Origin: Blautia sp.
GTDB taxonomy: Bacteria > Bacillota > Clostridia > Lachnospirales > Lachnospiraceae
DNA length: 56,468 bases
Reading direction: 5' to 3'
Assembly (NCBI GenBank): GCA_021772055.1
Contig: JAETNR010000029.1
Location: forward strand, 1 to 56,468
This document shows positions 1-8,338 of the stretch, one piece after another (position 1 is the first letter of the stretch; every line of letters starts with the position of its first letter). A model generated the notes under the pieces. The model was not told where the DNA came from. It made no database searches and saw nothing but the letters and a program-made list of their open reading frames with translations. The position numbers were made by a program, and so were the translations under genes.

Positions 1-90
1 GGGGTAGTCTGCCCTTTTTTAGTCTATTTTCTGGCAGGGTGAGGTATTGTCAGTGGCTGTAAGTGCAACTACGGCAGATGTCATGCACTT
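1..90. other. non-homologous flank where the ABC permease is cut off
   Basis: The permease reading frame on the minus strand stops at 91. None of the three minus-strand frames across this stretch restores the expected permease C-terminus. One of them reads 23 codons ending SPCQKID and stops near position 20. The sequence therefore looks like the end of a foreign element or a rearrangement joint, but too little is visible to name it. Confidence 0.4.
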
Positions 91-708
91 TCATACTGCC
101 GTGAATAATCCAGGATAATAAATGACAGAGTTATATCCCACGGATTTCCAGATATAAATAAACGGAAGGAGGAAAACCCAGATTTTCGGTTTCATATACC
201 ACATCACAGGATCCCTGCCCATTTTTTCTAATAACGAATTCATAATGCCGTTATTCTGATCTAAAAAGGCCATCAGCATATATCCGACCACTACCCAGGA
301 CAAAAAGTATGGCAGAAACATGGTTGTCTGATAAAATTTCCTGCCGTTTTTGCTGGCAACCTCATTGATCAGCAATGCGATAATTACCGCAAATACAGTT
401 CCCAGAAACAAAAACAGAAGATTGAAGCCCAGGGTATTTCGTGTGATTCTCCATGCATTATCCGAAGAAAGGAAAAACTTAAAATTGTTAAGCCCTGCCC
501 AGTCACTGCCGAAGATTCCTTTATCATAGCGGAAATTCTTAAATGCCAGGATAAGCCCGCCCATAGGAATATAATTAAACAGCAGGAGAAAAGCCAGCGC
601 AGGAATACACATTATCAGGAGTTTCCTGTTTTTTCTGCTTTGGCTGCTGCCCCGCTTTATCGCCTTTTGTGATTTTGCCACAATATCTATCCTCCATTTT
701 CTATACAC
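91..708 (-). pseudogene. LplB-type sugar ABC transporter permease, 3'-truncated
   Basis: This is the inner-membrane permease of a carbohydrate ABC importer of the LplB/YtcP type. The 205 residues hold a basic N-terminus, a first membrane segment at about 32-54 (motif LLFNYIPMGGLILAFKNF) and further hydrophobic segments at about 93-115, 130-148 and 175-190. Family members are usually about 300 residues. Here the frame ends just after GYNSVIYYPGLFTAV, before the EAA loop that contacts the ATPase, so the product should not work. It follows the binding-protein gene by 70 bp, as in intact operons. The lesion could be an insertion or a deletion, and the partner permease that normally follows is outside the window. 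Confidence 0.75.
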
Positions 709-735
709 ATCATCGGTTACCTATTTATTTAAAAT

Positions 736-763
736 GAGCCAGCTATCCATTGACAGCCGGCTC
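736..763 (-). terminator. intercistronic hairpin between binding protein and permease
   Basis: The arms are GAGCCGGCT and AGCTGGCTC with one mismatch, followed on the minus strand by an A/T-rich stretch with only a short T-run. It most likely acts as a partial terminator or an mRNA-protecting stem, leaving the binding-protein message more abundant than the permease message. Confidence 0.5.
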
Positions 764-778
764 TCCAAAGCCTCTTTG

Positions 779-2248
779 TTATTTGGCTGCTTTCCACGCA
801 TCAATCTGGGTCTGCGCTTCTACAACCATATCATTGATACCTGCTGCTTCCAGCTTGCTGTTGAATTCTGCAAGAGATTCTTCTACATTTTCTACAGCAC
901 CGCAGTTAAGTGCCGGAAGATATTCGTCAACCACTGTCTGTACCTGTGCAGCCTGTGTTTTTACCGGCTCTATATCAAAGGTAAATCCAAGAGCCTTCGA
1001 AGGCATAGCTGTATTATTGAATTCAATGGTTGCCTCATTGATATCTGCCGGGGAACCTTCCATCACATATGCATTAAATGTATTTCCCATCATCCACGGA
1101 ATACCTGCATATTTATCGGTTGCTGTTTGTCTGATCGTATTGTCATCAATCTTTTCGTAGTGCTGGCCTTCAATACCGTACGCAAGCAGGTTAAACAGCT
1201 CTGCATTGTTATTTACCAGTTCCAGGGCCATCATTGCACGTTCCGGATTCTTAGAGGTTGCAGGAATCGCGTTGATGGACGCGGTCAGCCCGGAGGTTGT
1301 AAGGAGTGCTTCCTCCCCAAGCATCGTGGATACCAGCTCAACACCAGGTCCCCACTGTACTACTTCCTGAACCTCAACGCCAGGTTTATACACGCCTCTT
1401 GCACGGGCTATCACCCGGTTGGATTTCAGTTCTGCATTCATATCTGTTTTTACCATTGCATCGTTTGGAATAATGCCTTTATCTGCCCATTCCTTGGATT
1501 CTGTACAATAGGAAGCAAATTCCTCTGTTGCATAGGGATTTACTGCCTGGATGTTCTCGTCATCTGCCTTTACATAGACATATTTGGAAATATCATCAAA
1601 ACCATATGCATAGATCAGGGAAGACCATCCTGATGCAACTCCGTAGCGTTCAAATTCTACCCCTTCTGCTTCGCATACCTCTTCCAGAAATGGTGTCAGC
1701 TCTGCCAGGCTGTGTATGGAAGTGATGTCCAGGTTATATTTTTCTGCCAGATCCTTGCGGACGGACAGATTTGAAGACTTTGCAAAAATCTGCGCATTGG
1801 GAATTCCATAAATCTTTCCATTAATTTTTACTGCGTTCCACTGGTCTTCTGTAAAGAAGGCGTTGACACCCGGTGCATATTCTTCCAGAAGCTCATCCAT
1901 TTCATAAAAAGCACCTTTTGCAACATTCTGTGCATAATTATTACACCAGGAGGAAGTAAAATTAATGTCTCCTGCGTCTCCTGCTGCATACTTAGTCTGC
2001 ATTTTCTGTTCATAATCAGAAACAGCAATAGGAACAAACTCTACGGTTGCGTTGATTTCTTTTTCAAAAATTTCGTTTGCTTTTTCAAATACTGCATCCT
2101 GATCCGGCAGAGAATCCGCACGATAATACCATGTAAGGTCAACATGCTCCAGCTCACTTTCCTCTGCACATACATTAGCACTCATTCCCGCAAACATACT
2201 GCAAACCATCGCTGTTGATAATAAAACGGAACAAATCTTTCTCTTCAT
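779..2248 (-). CDS. extracellular sugar-binding protein, DUF3502 / LipO-like
   Basis: This 489-residue protein is the solute-binding component of the importer whose permease follows. Residues 1-29 form a Sec signal peptide ending at a likely signal peptidase I site before EESELEHV; the only nearby cysteine is not in a good lipobox. The mature part begins VDLTWYYRADSLPDQDAVF and has the cluster 1 binding-protein pattern, including SWCNNYAQNVAKGAFYEMDE. The C-terminal part (about 390-489) matches DUF3502-type proteins that pair with LplB/LplC permeases. The start is set by AGGAGGT 8 bp upstream. The ligand is unknown; related proteins handle complex oligosaccharides. Confidence 0.85.
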   Translation of the reverse strand: MKRKICSVLLSTAMVCSMFAGMSANVCAEESELEHVDLTWYYRADSLPDQDAVFEKANEIFEKEINATVEFVPIAVSDYEQKMQTKYAAGDAGDINFTSSWCNNYAQNVAKGAFYEMDELLEEYAPGVNAFFTEDQWNAVKINGKIYGIPNAQIFAKSSNLSVRKDLAEKYNLDITSIHSLAELTPFLEEVCEAEGVEFERYGVASGWSSLIYAYGFDDISKYVYVKADDENIQAVNPYATEEFASYCTESKEWADKGIIPNDAMVKTDMNAELKSNRVIARARGVYKPGVEVQEVVQWGPGVELVSTMLGEEALLTTSGLTASINAIPATSKNPERAMMALELVNNNAELFNLLAYGIEGQHYEKIDDNTIRQTATDKYAGIPWMMGNTFNAYVMEGSPADINEATIEFNNTAMPSKALGFTFDIEPVKTQAAQVQTVVDEYLPALNCGAVENVEESLAEFNSKLEAAGINDMVVEAQTQIDAWKAAK

Positions 2249-2404
2249 TACTTTAACCTCCTAAATTAACTGAAATTGTCGATTCTGACCTGTAACATGC
2301 ATCACACCTGCGCAGGAATCAATGTCTGTTAACTGTCCATGCCTGTATTTTAGTGAAAAAAAGAAGAAAAATCTATTGAAGAAATTATATTTCCACATTG
2401 AAAT

Positions 2405-2410
2405 ATTATA
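2405..2410 (-). promoter_or_regulatory. possible -10 box for the DUF3502 binding protein
   Basis: A TATAAT hexamer sits about 155 bp upstream of the start codon on the minus strand, with no recognisable -35 box 16-18 bp before it, as at activator-dependent promoters. The rest of 2249-2521 shows only A/T-rich sequence and a C-rich tract at 2449-2469. Confidence 0.3.
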
Positions 2411-2521
2411 TTTTATAATTTTTTCACTTAGGAATCCGTGGGCGCACTTCCCCCACTCTCCCCCCTCCCGTGAAATATAACCACGAAACCGCACTAATAA
2501 TGTAATTTCTTTATAAAAAGG

Positions 2522-2550
2522 TTGCACTCATAAAAAACATGTAGTACACT
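2522..2550 (+). promoter_or_regulatory. candidate promoter of the Rpn nuclease gene
   Basis: TTGCAC at 2522-2527 and TACACT at 2545-2550 are 17 bp apart on the plus strand. A small stem-loop (AGACATC / GATGTCT, 2557-2579) would lie at the start of the transcript. The coding sequence begins about 170 bp downstream. Confidence 0.45.
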
Positions 2551-2728
2551 ATGTACAGACATCCCTTTACAAGATGTCTCTTACATAAGAGAACCTCATC
2601 TCTTTCGTGCAGGTTTCCTCCTGCCGGAGATGATTATTTCAGGCTTTTCGCCAAATTATTCCATAATAACCCAAAATACAGGCGGAAAGCATTTTTCCTC
2701 CTGTATCACCAATGTAGGAGGAGGATCT

Positions 2729-3780
2729 ATGAATAACAGCAAAACTGAATACTGTACCAAAACAAAAGCCAAAACAGACAGCAGCACTTTTCAGAACGAA
2801 GACGTAAACAGCAAATGTATCTTCCAAAACCCGGTACTCTGCGCACAGTTTCTTCGGAATTATTCCGGCCTGCCGCAGCTTCGGAATGTACAGCCGGAGG
2901 ATATTGAAAATGTTTCTCTGCGCTACCACATTTTTGATGAAGTAGAACTGAATTCCGACACAGTAGTGCGCATCCGCCAGAATCCGGAAAAAGACGAGCT
3001 GCCCATTTATATCGTTCCTCTGATCGACCACAAGAGCAGGGTAGACCATAACGTGGCTATGCAGCTTCTCCTTTATATGGTGTGTATCTGGAAAGACTGG
3101 GAAAAAGAAATGAAAAACAAATATGGGATGAACTGCCACAACAAAGACTTCCGGTATCCATTTATCCTTCCGCTGGTCTATTACGAGGGGAAAGGCACCT
3201 GGACCGCAGATTTTCACCTGAGCAGCCGTTTGCCGGATATGGGAGAATCACTTAAGAAGTACATCCCTGATTTTTCCTATCAGGTTGTCCGCATCCGGGA
3301 TTACCCTAACCAGGACCTTCTGGAAAAAGGCGACGGCATGTCTCTTTTGATGATTCCATTCTGGCAGACACCCCTCAGAGTGCCATTGATGTTATCGCTG
3401 AAATTACCCAAAGTCTTTGCCGAAGGCTAAATGTACCGGAAAAAGAATCAGACGCTTACGTCAGTCAGATAAGGAGTGAAAAGAAAATGGGATATCTATT
3501 TGAGAATATGGAAAAAATGGACATTCAGTGGGAAAGGCAGCAAAAAGACCTGGAGAGCCAAAAAAGAGCCGAAGCAGAAAAGAAGCTCCAGGATGTCCTG
3601 GCGGATGCCGAAGCTGCCAGAGCAGATGCCAAAAACGCCAAAGAGCAAATGCTGAAATCCTATATAAACCTCCTTCAGGAATTCATTCCTGATCGGGATA
3701 AGGCCAAAAAGCGCATTATAAAAGAATATCATTTAGATGAGCAGGCCGCAGAAAGGGCATTCGCGCTTTATTGGAAATAG
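2729..3780 (+). pseudogene. Rpn family recombination-promoting nuclease, frameshifted
   Basis: Rpn proteins are PD-(D/E)XK-fold nucleases of the PDDEXK transposase-like group. The first frame (2729-3430, 233 residues) holds the nuclease part, including the strand VVRIRQNP, the metal/catalytic stretch IVPLIDHKSRVDHNVA and the RYPFILPLVYYEG core. It then runs out of frame at the T-run 3345-3348. The -1 frame continues as FDDSILADTPQSAIDVIAEI, passes through 3484 without a stop and ends at 3780 with a charged coiled-coil tail (QWERQQKDLESQKRAEAEKK). One extra T would restore a product of about 350 residues. An AGGAGGAGG site 5 bp upstream supports the ATG at 2729. Either a real disruption, slippage or a sequencing error would explain it. 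Confidence 0.8.
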
Positions 3781-3805
3781 GACTGATCTGATTTTCATAA
3801 AAACA

Positions 3806-3840
3806 AGGGCTGCGCACAAATTTCTTCGTGCACAGCCCCT
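3806..3840. terminator. bidirectional terminator between the Rpn gene and rplT
   Basis: AGGGCTGCGCAC and GTGCACAGCCCCT form a 12-bp stem with a small loop and one mismatch. A T-rich run follows on the plus strand and a shorter one on the minus strand. It separates two convergent genes and probably stops transcription both ways. Confidence 0.85.
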
Positions 3841-3867
3841 TATTTTTATACCTTATTTTCTTCTAAA

Positions 3868-4224
3868 TTAAGCAGCTGCTTTCTTAGCGATCTCAGCAAG
3901 TGCTGCAAATCCTTCTGCATCATTTACTGCAAGGTCTGCAAGCATCTTTCTGTTGATATCAACGTTTGCAACCTTCAGACCGTGCATCATTTTACTGTAG
4001 GAAAGTCCATTCATTCTTGCAGCAGCATTGATACGTGCGATCCAGAGCTGTCTGAACTGACGTTTTTTCTGTTTTCTTCCTGCGTAAGCGCTGGTGAGTG
4101 CTCTCATTACAGACTGTTTTGCCACTCTATACTGTTTGGAACGGGCTCCTCTGTAGCCTTTTGCCAGTTTTAATGTACGATTATGTTTTTTCTTTGCGTT
4201 TAAGCCGCCTTTAATTCTTGCCAT
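3868..4224 (-). CDS. rplT: 50S ribosomal protein L20
   Basis: L20 binds 23S rRNA early in large-subunit assembly and, in Firmicutes, represses its own operon through the infC leader. The 118-residue length is exactly usual. The basic helical N-terminus ([20 protein letters not shown]) and the conserved [20 protein letters not shown] stretch are present. It is the last gene of infC-rpmI-rplT and ends just before the terminator. The start has a good GGAGG site. The leader seen upstream of infC fits L20 autoregulation. Confidence 0.98.
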   Translation of the reverse strand: MARIKGGLNAKKKHNRTLKLAKGYRGARSKQYRVAKQSVMRALTSAYAGRKQKKRQFRQLWIARINAAARMNGLSYSKMMHGLKVANVDINRKMLADLAVNDAEGFAALAEIAKKAAA

Positions 4225-4259
4225 TTCTTAATTTCCTCCTGTTCGTCTTCTTCTCTATC

Positions 4260-4457
4260 TTATAAATAAGGTAATGCTTTCTTCATGTTCTTAACGTTTG
4301 TAGAATCAACAACAGTAGATTTTCTCAGATTTCTCTTTCTCTTCTGAGATTTCTTTGTTAAGATGTGGCTTTTGTAAGCTTTATTTCTAACTAATTTACC
4401 GGTTCCTGTCTTTTTGAAACGCTTTGCTGCTGCTCTACATGTTTTAATTTTTGGCAT
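4260..4457 (-). CDS. rpmI: 50S ribosomal protein L35
   Basis: This 65-residue, very basic protein is the standard length for L35. It starts [20 protein letters not shown] and contains the [17 protein letters not shown] stretch typical of the family. It sits between infC and rplT, the universal order for this operon, 35 bp from rplT, with a GGAGG ribosome-binding site. Its function is structural, in the large ribosomal subunit. Confidence 0.98.
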   Translation of the reverse strand: MPKIKTCRAAAKRFKKTGTGKLVRNKAYKSHILTKKSQKRKRNLRKSTVVDSTNVKNMKKALPYL

Positions 4458-4534
4458 TGTAATTTCCTCCTTGATCTTCGTATCTTTATTTAGCTGTCTG
4501 CCAGACGGAATCTCTCACATCAGGCAATCGCCTT

Positions 4535-5041
4535 TTAACGTTTTTCCGTTAAAAACATTGTCATGCTTCTGCCTTCTACCTTCGGTGCCTTTTCCACAGT
4601 TGCAACATCCTTCAGCTGTTCGGCAAAATCATCCAGCACATGCTTACTGCTTGCCATATGTGCCATTTCTCTTCCCCGGAAACGCAGGGTAACCTTCACT
4701 CTGTCTCCCTTGGAAAGGAACTTCCTTGCTGCGTTTATCTTGGTATTCAAGTCATTGGTATCAATATTCGGAGAAAGACGCACTTCTTTGATTTCGATGG
4801 TCTTCTGTTTCTTCTTTGCTTCTTTTTCTTTTCTGGCAAGTTCGTAACGGTATTTCCCGTAGTCGATGATCTTGCATACCGGCGGCTTTGCCTGCGGTGC
4901 GATCTTTACCAGATCCAGGCCTGCTTCCTGAGCCTTCTGCATCGCCTCTCTGGCGGACATGATTCCAAGCTGTGCTCCGTCCGGTCCGATTAAGCGTACC
5001 TCTTTGTCCCTGATTTGTTCATTGATCATTAAATTGCTAAT
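4535..5041 (-). CDS. infC: translation initiation factor IF-3, AUU start
   Basis: IF-3 binds the 30S subunit, blocks premature 50S joining and checks start-codon pairing. Both domains are present: the N-terminal part with INEQIRDKEVRLIGPDGAQLG and the C-terminal part with SPNIDTNDLNTKINAARKFL and VTLRFRGREMAH. I place the start at an ATT codon at 5041, giving 168 residues. GGAGG lies 9 nt upstream of it, whereas the first ATG (5029) is 21 nt away, and AUU is the well-known autoregulated start of infC in other bacteria. The open frame continues further upstream only through the untranslated leader. Gene order infC-rpmI-rplT is canonical. Confidence 0.95.
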   Translation of the reverse strand: MSNLMINEQIRDKEVRLIGPDGAQLGIMSAREAMQKAQEAGLDLVKIAPQAKPPVCKIIDYGKYRYELARKEKEAKKKQKTIEIKEVRLSPNIDTNDLNTKINAARKFLSKGDRVKVTLRFRGREMAHMASSKHVLDDFAEQLKDVATVEKAPKVEGRSMTMFLTEKR

Positions 5042-5290
5042 TGTAGTGCACCTCCATACCTGATAAATGATTAACCTATGACTTATCGTCACCCTCAAAA
5101 CACCGAAAAACAATGCTGTTCTTCCAGACTTATCCACTAAAAAAAGTGCGGACAAGCCACACTCCCTTATACCCACTGATAACCGCAGACTTTCGCCTTA
5201 CGTCTCTGTGCAATATAAACCCGAGTCGCTTCCTGAAATCTTATGCGCTAAGGTGAGAGTGGAACTCTGCTTTGTTTTCTTCACGTACTG
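5042..5290 (-). promoter_or_regulatory. L20-type autoregulatory leader of infC-rpmI-rplT
   Basis: About 245 nt of untranslated RNA lie between the promoter and the infC start. It contains a GAGTTCCACTCTCACC stretch, then a segment (5125-5200) with a terminator stem and flanking alternative pairings. This is the layout of the Firmicutes L20 leader, in which excess L20 promotes termination before infC. The assignment rests on position and structure, not on a covariance search. Confidence 0.7.
5139..5194 (-). terminator. attenuator terminator in the infC leader
   Basis: AAAGTCTGCGG and CCGCACTTT can pair with one bulged base, closing a loop of about 30 nt, and a run of seven Ts follows on the minus strand. 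It sits about 100 nt before the infC start and would end transcription early. Confidence 0.75.
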
Positions 5291-5294
5291 TTAT

Positions 5295-5323
5295 AGAATA
5301 GCACACTCCCCGGAGAAAGTCAA
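5295..5323 (-). promoter_or_regulatory. sigma-A promoter of the infC operon
   Basis: On the minus strand the -35 box TTGACT (5318-5323) and the -10 box TATTCT (5295-5300) are separated by exactly 17 bp. No open reading frame competes for this position. Confidence 0.85.
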
Positions 5324-5347
5324 GTATCAACTTCACTTTCTCCGGGG
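5308..5347. repeat. perfect 13-bp palindrome overlapping the infC promoter
   Basis: CCCCGGAGAAAGT and ACTTTCTCCGGGG flank a 14-nt loop. One arm covers most of the -35/-10 spacer and the first -35 bases. Neither side has a clear T-run, so it could be a stem protecting the end of the upstream gene's mRNA, or an operator. Confidence 0.75.
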
Positions 5348-5362
5348 AAAATTTGCCGGATC

Positions 5363-5406
5363 GGTTACGTTTCACGGGGTGGGGAAGGGCTCCCGTGAAA
5401 ATGTAA
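5363..5406 (-). terminator. probable terminator of the GH151-like gene
   Basis: GTTAC-TTTCACGGG and CCCGTGAAA-GTAAC pair with a small internal bulge just after the stop codon at 5418. The T-run is poor, so termination may depend on this stem together with the palindrome that follows it. Confidence 0.5.
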
Positions 5407-5417
5407 CGTTACCTCTT

Positions 5418-7463
5418 TTATTCTGTACACTCCACTAAGTGGAAAAGTTCCAGCTTCGGCAAATAAACAGTTGTCCAGCCATGATCTTTGCGCTCCACTT
5501 TCAGTTCTTCTCCGGTTGCAATATTTACTGCCTTACGGATCGTTTTTGGAAGTGTTACTGACAATTCACTTACAGGAATAAAAGGATACTGCTCCTGCTC
5601 ATTAAAAATTGTAAGCAGTGTACTGTCAGGCTTTACCCACTGAACAACTTCCACGCAGGCAGGCGCCTCCACCTGGATGGACGGGTTGTCTATCAAACTC
5701 TTCACAAGCCTTCCCACTACCTTTTTCGTCAGATAGGGACTTTGATTTTCCATGGGGGAACCGGTCCAGAGGATTTTGCTGCTGCCAATCTTTTTCAGTA
5801 CCACTACCGGCTGTTCTGTCCTGATTCCGGGTGGGTTGGAATGAATTGATGCAAATTCTTTTCTTCCTGTCATGGTATATGGCAGGATCAATTTTGCAAG
5901 AATTTCATATTCCCCGGAAAACTTAAGCTGTTCCATTCTTGTCTGGATATTCAGCGGTGCATTTACGTCAAATCCCTCAAAAAGTTCTTCTCCGGCTGCA
6001 GTGGGACTCATATAAGTCACATTATGCTCTGTCATGCCAAGATCTTCCGCTTCCATCATTTCCAGGAGCCTGGGATGCCCTACGTGACCGCTCACATACA
6101 AACGGCCGCCTTTTTCTACATATTTCTCAATTTCCTCCATCTCTTTATCCAGGATATTTACCACATCGTCAATAATCAGTACGGGGCTCTTACAATCCGC
6201 CACTTTGCCGGAGGGAACCACGTCAAAGGGGATATGTTCCTGCTTCAGGATACGTGCCATATTCAATTTTGTATCAATGTGCGCTTTACAAACCTTATCG
6301 CTGACAATTGGCCCGCCGTCTTCACACATACTTGCTTTGATTTTGGTGGGATACCAAATTGCCACATCTGAGATCAATTCTCCTCCGATGTACTCCGGAT
6401 ACCTGGCTGCTTCCGCAAACACCTCTTTCATAACTGTCTGGTAAAATTTGTCCGTAATCGTTCCATCCGGATTCATTCCGTCGCATACAGACACTGCCCC
6501 ATCATGAGCAAGAGCAATCATGGTATGCTGAAGAAGCTCATCCTTTGATTTTGTCGTTGTATGATGAGAAAGCGATGGCTCGCATCTGGAAGTAATAAAT
6601 TCAAAAGGAAGAGTCTTTGTGATATGGCGGAAAAACTTACTGATAAAGCTTTCCTCCAGATATCCTCCATACAGATCGCCGCCTGCATAATCACAGTTAT
6701 TATATACATCTTCTGTGGTACAGTATACCCATGGATCCACAATCATAGAAAGGTTCTGCTCAATCGTTACTTCCGGACGAACCGCATGCACTGCATCGGA
6801 TGTCTTCTTCGTAAAATCTCCCATCCACTTTTCACGCAGAAGCTGCCATTCTTTAAATTCAGCAGAATCCAGTTCAATCCTTGTGGGCATCTCACGTCCG
6901 GTTGCCTCATAATATTTTTTGCGGCAGCTTGGACAATAGCACACCTCCGGAAAGAAAGGCATATCCATAAAGATACTTTCATACTGATATTTCTCTGTCA
7001 TTTCTGTCAGGCAATCAATTGCATACTTCTGATAATCCTCGTTATTTGGACATACCAGTCCATATCTTCCTTTGCGGAACATAGACTGATTTGTATAATC
7101 TTCATACTCACGGGAGCTTTTCCCTTCCCCATTAATCATTCTCCAGTCCGGATGATGCTCATAAGCATAGTTGTCAAAAATCTGAGAAAAGTAACATTGC
7201 ACAGCAATTCCGTTTTTATGACAGAGCTCAATCATCTCCCCTACATAGTCGCGTCCCTTAAGTCCGCGATGCATACGTCCATATTTTGTCGGAAACAAAG
7301 CCAGTCCTGTGTGCGGACGGCTCTTTACCACCAGCATCTGAGCTCCTGCATCTTTTACAACACTGACAATATGTTCCGGATTGATTTTTGAAAGGTACTC
7401 CGGATTACTGTCATCAATATGCATATCCAAAAAAATTCTTCTATAATTCCCTTTTGTCCACAT
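5418..7463 (-). CDS. putative GH151-like alpha-L-fucosidase (GHL6 family)
   Basis: This 681-residue protein has no signal peptide. It begins with an (alpha/beta)8-barrel-like region opening RRIFLDMHIDDSNPEYLSKI, with the conserved stretches KYGRMHRGLKGRDYVGEM, IFDNYAYEHHPDWRM and SIFMDMPFFPEVCYCPSC. The middle (about 370-560) resembles the Rossmann-like trimerisation domain of GH42-type enzymes (WYPTKIKASMCED, ISGHVGHP-like), and the C-terminus is beta-rich. This architecture fits the GHL6 group, which includes GH151 alpha-L-fucosidases. It is the last gene of an importer operon 38 bp after a permease, with GGAGG before the ATG. Fucosidase activity is inferred from family resemblance and from three GH29 genes nearby. 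Another exo-glycosidase activity is possible. Confidence 0.65.
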   Translation of the reverse strand: MWTKGNYRRIFLDMHIDDSNPEYLSKINPEHIVSVVKDAGAQMLVVKSRPHTGLALFPTKYGRMHRGLKGRDYVGEMIELCHKNGIAVQCYFSQIFDNYAYEHHPDWRMINGEGKSSREYEDYTNQSMFRKGRYGLVCPNNEDYQKYAIDCLTEMTEKYQYESIFMDMPFFPEVCYCPSCRKKYYEATGREMPTRIELDSAEFKEWQLLREKWMGDFTKKTSDAVHAVRPEVTIEQNLSMIVDPWVYCTTEDVYNNCDYAGGDLYGGYLEESFISKFFRHITKTLPFEFITSRCEPSLSHHTTTKSKDELLQHTMIALAHDGAVSVCDGMNPDGTITDKFYQTVMKEVFAEAARYPEYIGGELISDVAIWYPTKIKASMCEDGGPIVSDKVCKAHIDTKLNMARILKQEHIPFDVVPSGKVADCKSPVLIIDDVVNILDKEMEEIEKYVEKGGRLYVSGHVGHPRLLEMMEAEDLGMTEHNVTYMSPTAAGEELFEGFDVNAPLNIQTRMEQLKFSGEYEILAKLILPYTMTGRKEFASIHSNPPGIRTEQPVVVLKKIGSSKILWTGSPMENQSPYLTKKVVGRLVKSLIDNPSIQVEAPACVEVVQWVKPDSTLLTIFNEQEQYPFIPVSELSVTLPKTIRKAVNIATGEELKVERKDHGWTTVYLPKLELFHLVECTE

Positions 7464-7501
7464 ATCATTACCTCCATAGTTATACTTTATCCACGTTCCT
7501 G

Positions 7502-8338
7502 TCAGCCTTTCACAGCACCCATGGTCATCCCTTCCATTACCTGTTTGGAAAAAATCGCATAAATGATCAGAATCGGGAAGATTGATATCAGCATCGCGCC
7601 TATGTAAAGCGGATAGTTTGTCGTATGTTCCGAATTAAACATACGAATGGCAAGAGAAATCGTCCGCCTGTTTTCGTCATTTACCAGTACCAGTGAAAAC
7701 GGAAATTCATTCCATGCATTAATAAAAGAAGTGATTACCACAATCGCAAGTGCAGGTCTGCACATAGGGAAAATAATTTTTGAAAGCAGCTGTCCGGTGA
7801 TGCAGCCTTCCATATAAGCTGCTTCATCCATTTCTCTTGGGATCGTTGAAATATAATTTTCCACCACGATCACCGAGAAGGGCATCGCAAATGCCAGATA
7901 CGGCATTACAAGTGTATAGGATCTGTTTAACAGATTAAGCATCTTGAATTCCATAAAGATTGGAATCAGCAATGACAAAGTAGGGATGACCATACCCACT
8001 ACAAACAGCATATAAATGACATCTCTCAGAAAAAACTGATATCTGGATAAGAAATACGCCACCACAAAAGAGCAGACAACTGTCAGAATTACATTGATTA
8101 CTGCAAGAGCCGCACTGTTTGTAAAACTCCTGAGAAACCCTCCGGCCTGAATTGCTTTTACAAAATTTCCAAGATCAGGATGCGCCGGCAGAGAAAGGCT
8201 GCCGCTCATAAATTCACTATTGGTTTTCAGTGAGGAAACGAACATCCACAAAAGAGGGAAAATACATGTCAGTGAAAAAAATGAGATCAGTACATTTATA
8301 ATTACTTTGAATGCACTATTGCCGATTTTTTTAGTCAT
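7502..8338 (-). CDS. sugar ABC transporter permease, MalG/UgpE type
   Basis: This 278-residue inner-membrane subunit forms the translocation pore with the preceding permease. It has six predicted membrane segments and the cytoplasmic EAA loop EMDEAAYMEGCITGQLLSKI at about 195-214, the docking site for the ATPase. It ends with MEGMTMGAVKG, a typical C-terminal tail of this family. Its start overlaps the upstream permease by 8 bp, so translation is probably coupled. No ATPase is encoded in the window; a shared MsmK-type ATPase elsewhere is likely. Confidence 0.92.
   Translation of the reverse strand: MTKKIGNSAFKVIINVLISFFSLTCIFPLLWMFVSSLKTNSEFMSGSLSLPAHPDLGNFVKAIQAGGFLRSFTNSAALAVINVILTVVCSFVVAYFLSRYQFFLRDVIYMLFVVGMVIPTLSLLIPIFMEFKMLNLLNRSYTLVMPYLAFAMPFSVIVVENYISTIPREMDEAAYMEGCITGQLLSKIIFPMCRPALAIVVITSFINAWNEFPFSLVLVNDENRRTISLAIRMFNSEHTTNYPLYIGAMLISIFPILIIYAIFSKQVMEGMTMGAVKG

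Noticed and set aside
1..90. Group II intron or named insertion-sequence end
   Set aside because: A GTGC-like start and short C-rich stretches were considered, but 90 bases show no diagnostic fold or terminal repeat.
734..1633. Long open frame on the plus strand, 299 codons
   Set aside because: It is antisense to the DUF3502 binding protein, is cysteine-rich without family features and has no binding site; it is a shadow of the real gene.
5042..5176. Upstream extension of the infC frame by 45 codons
   Set aside because: It covers the L20-type leader and attenuator, lacks a binding site and is not found in IF-3 proteins.
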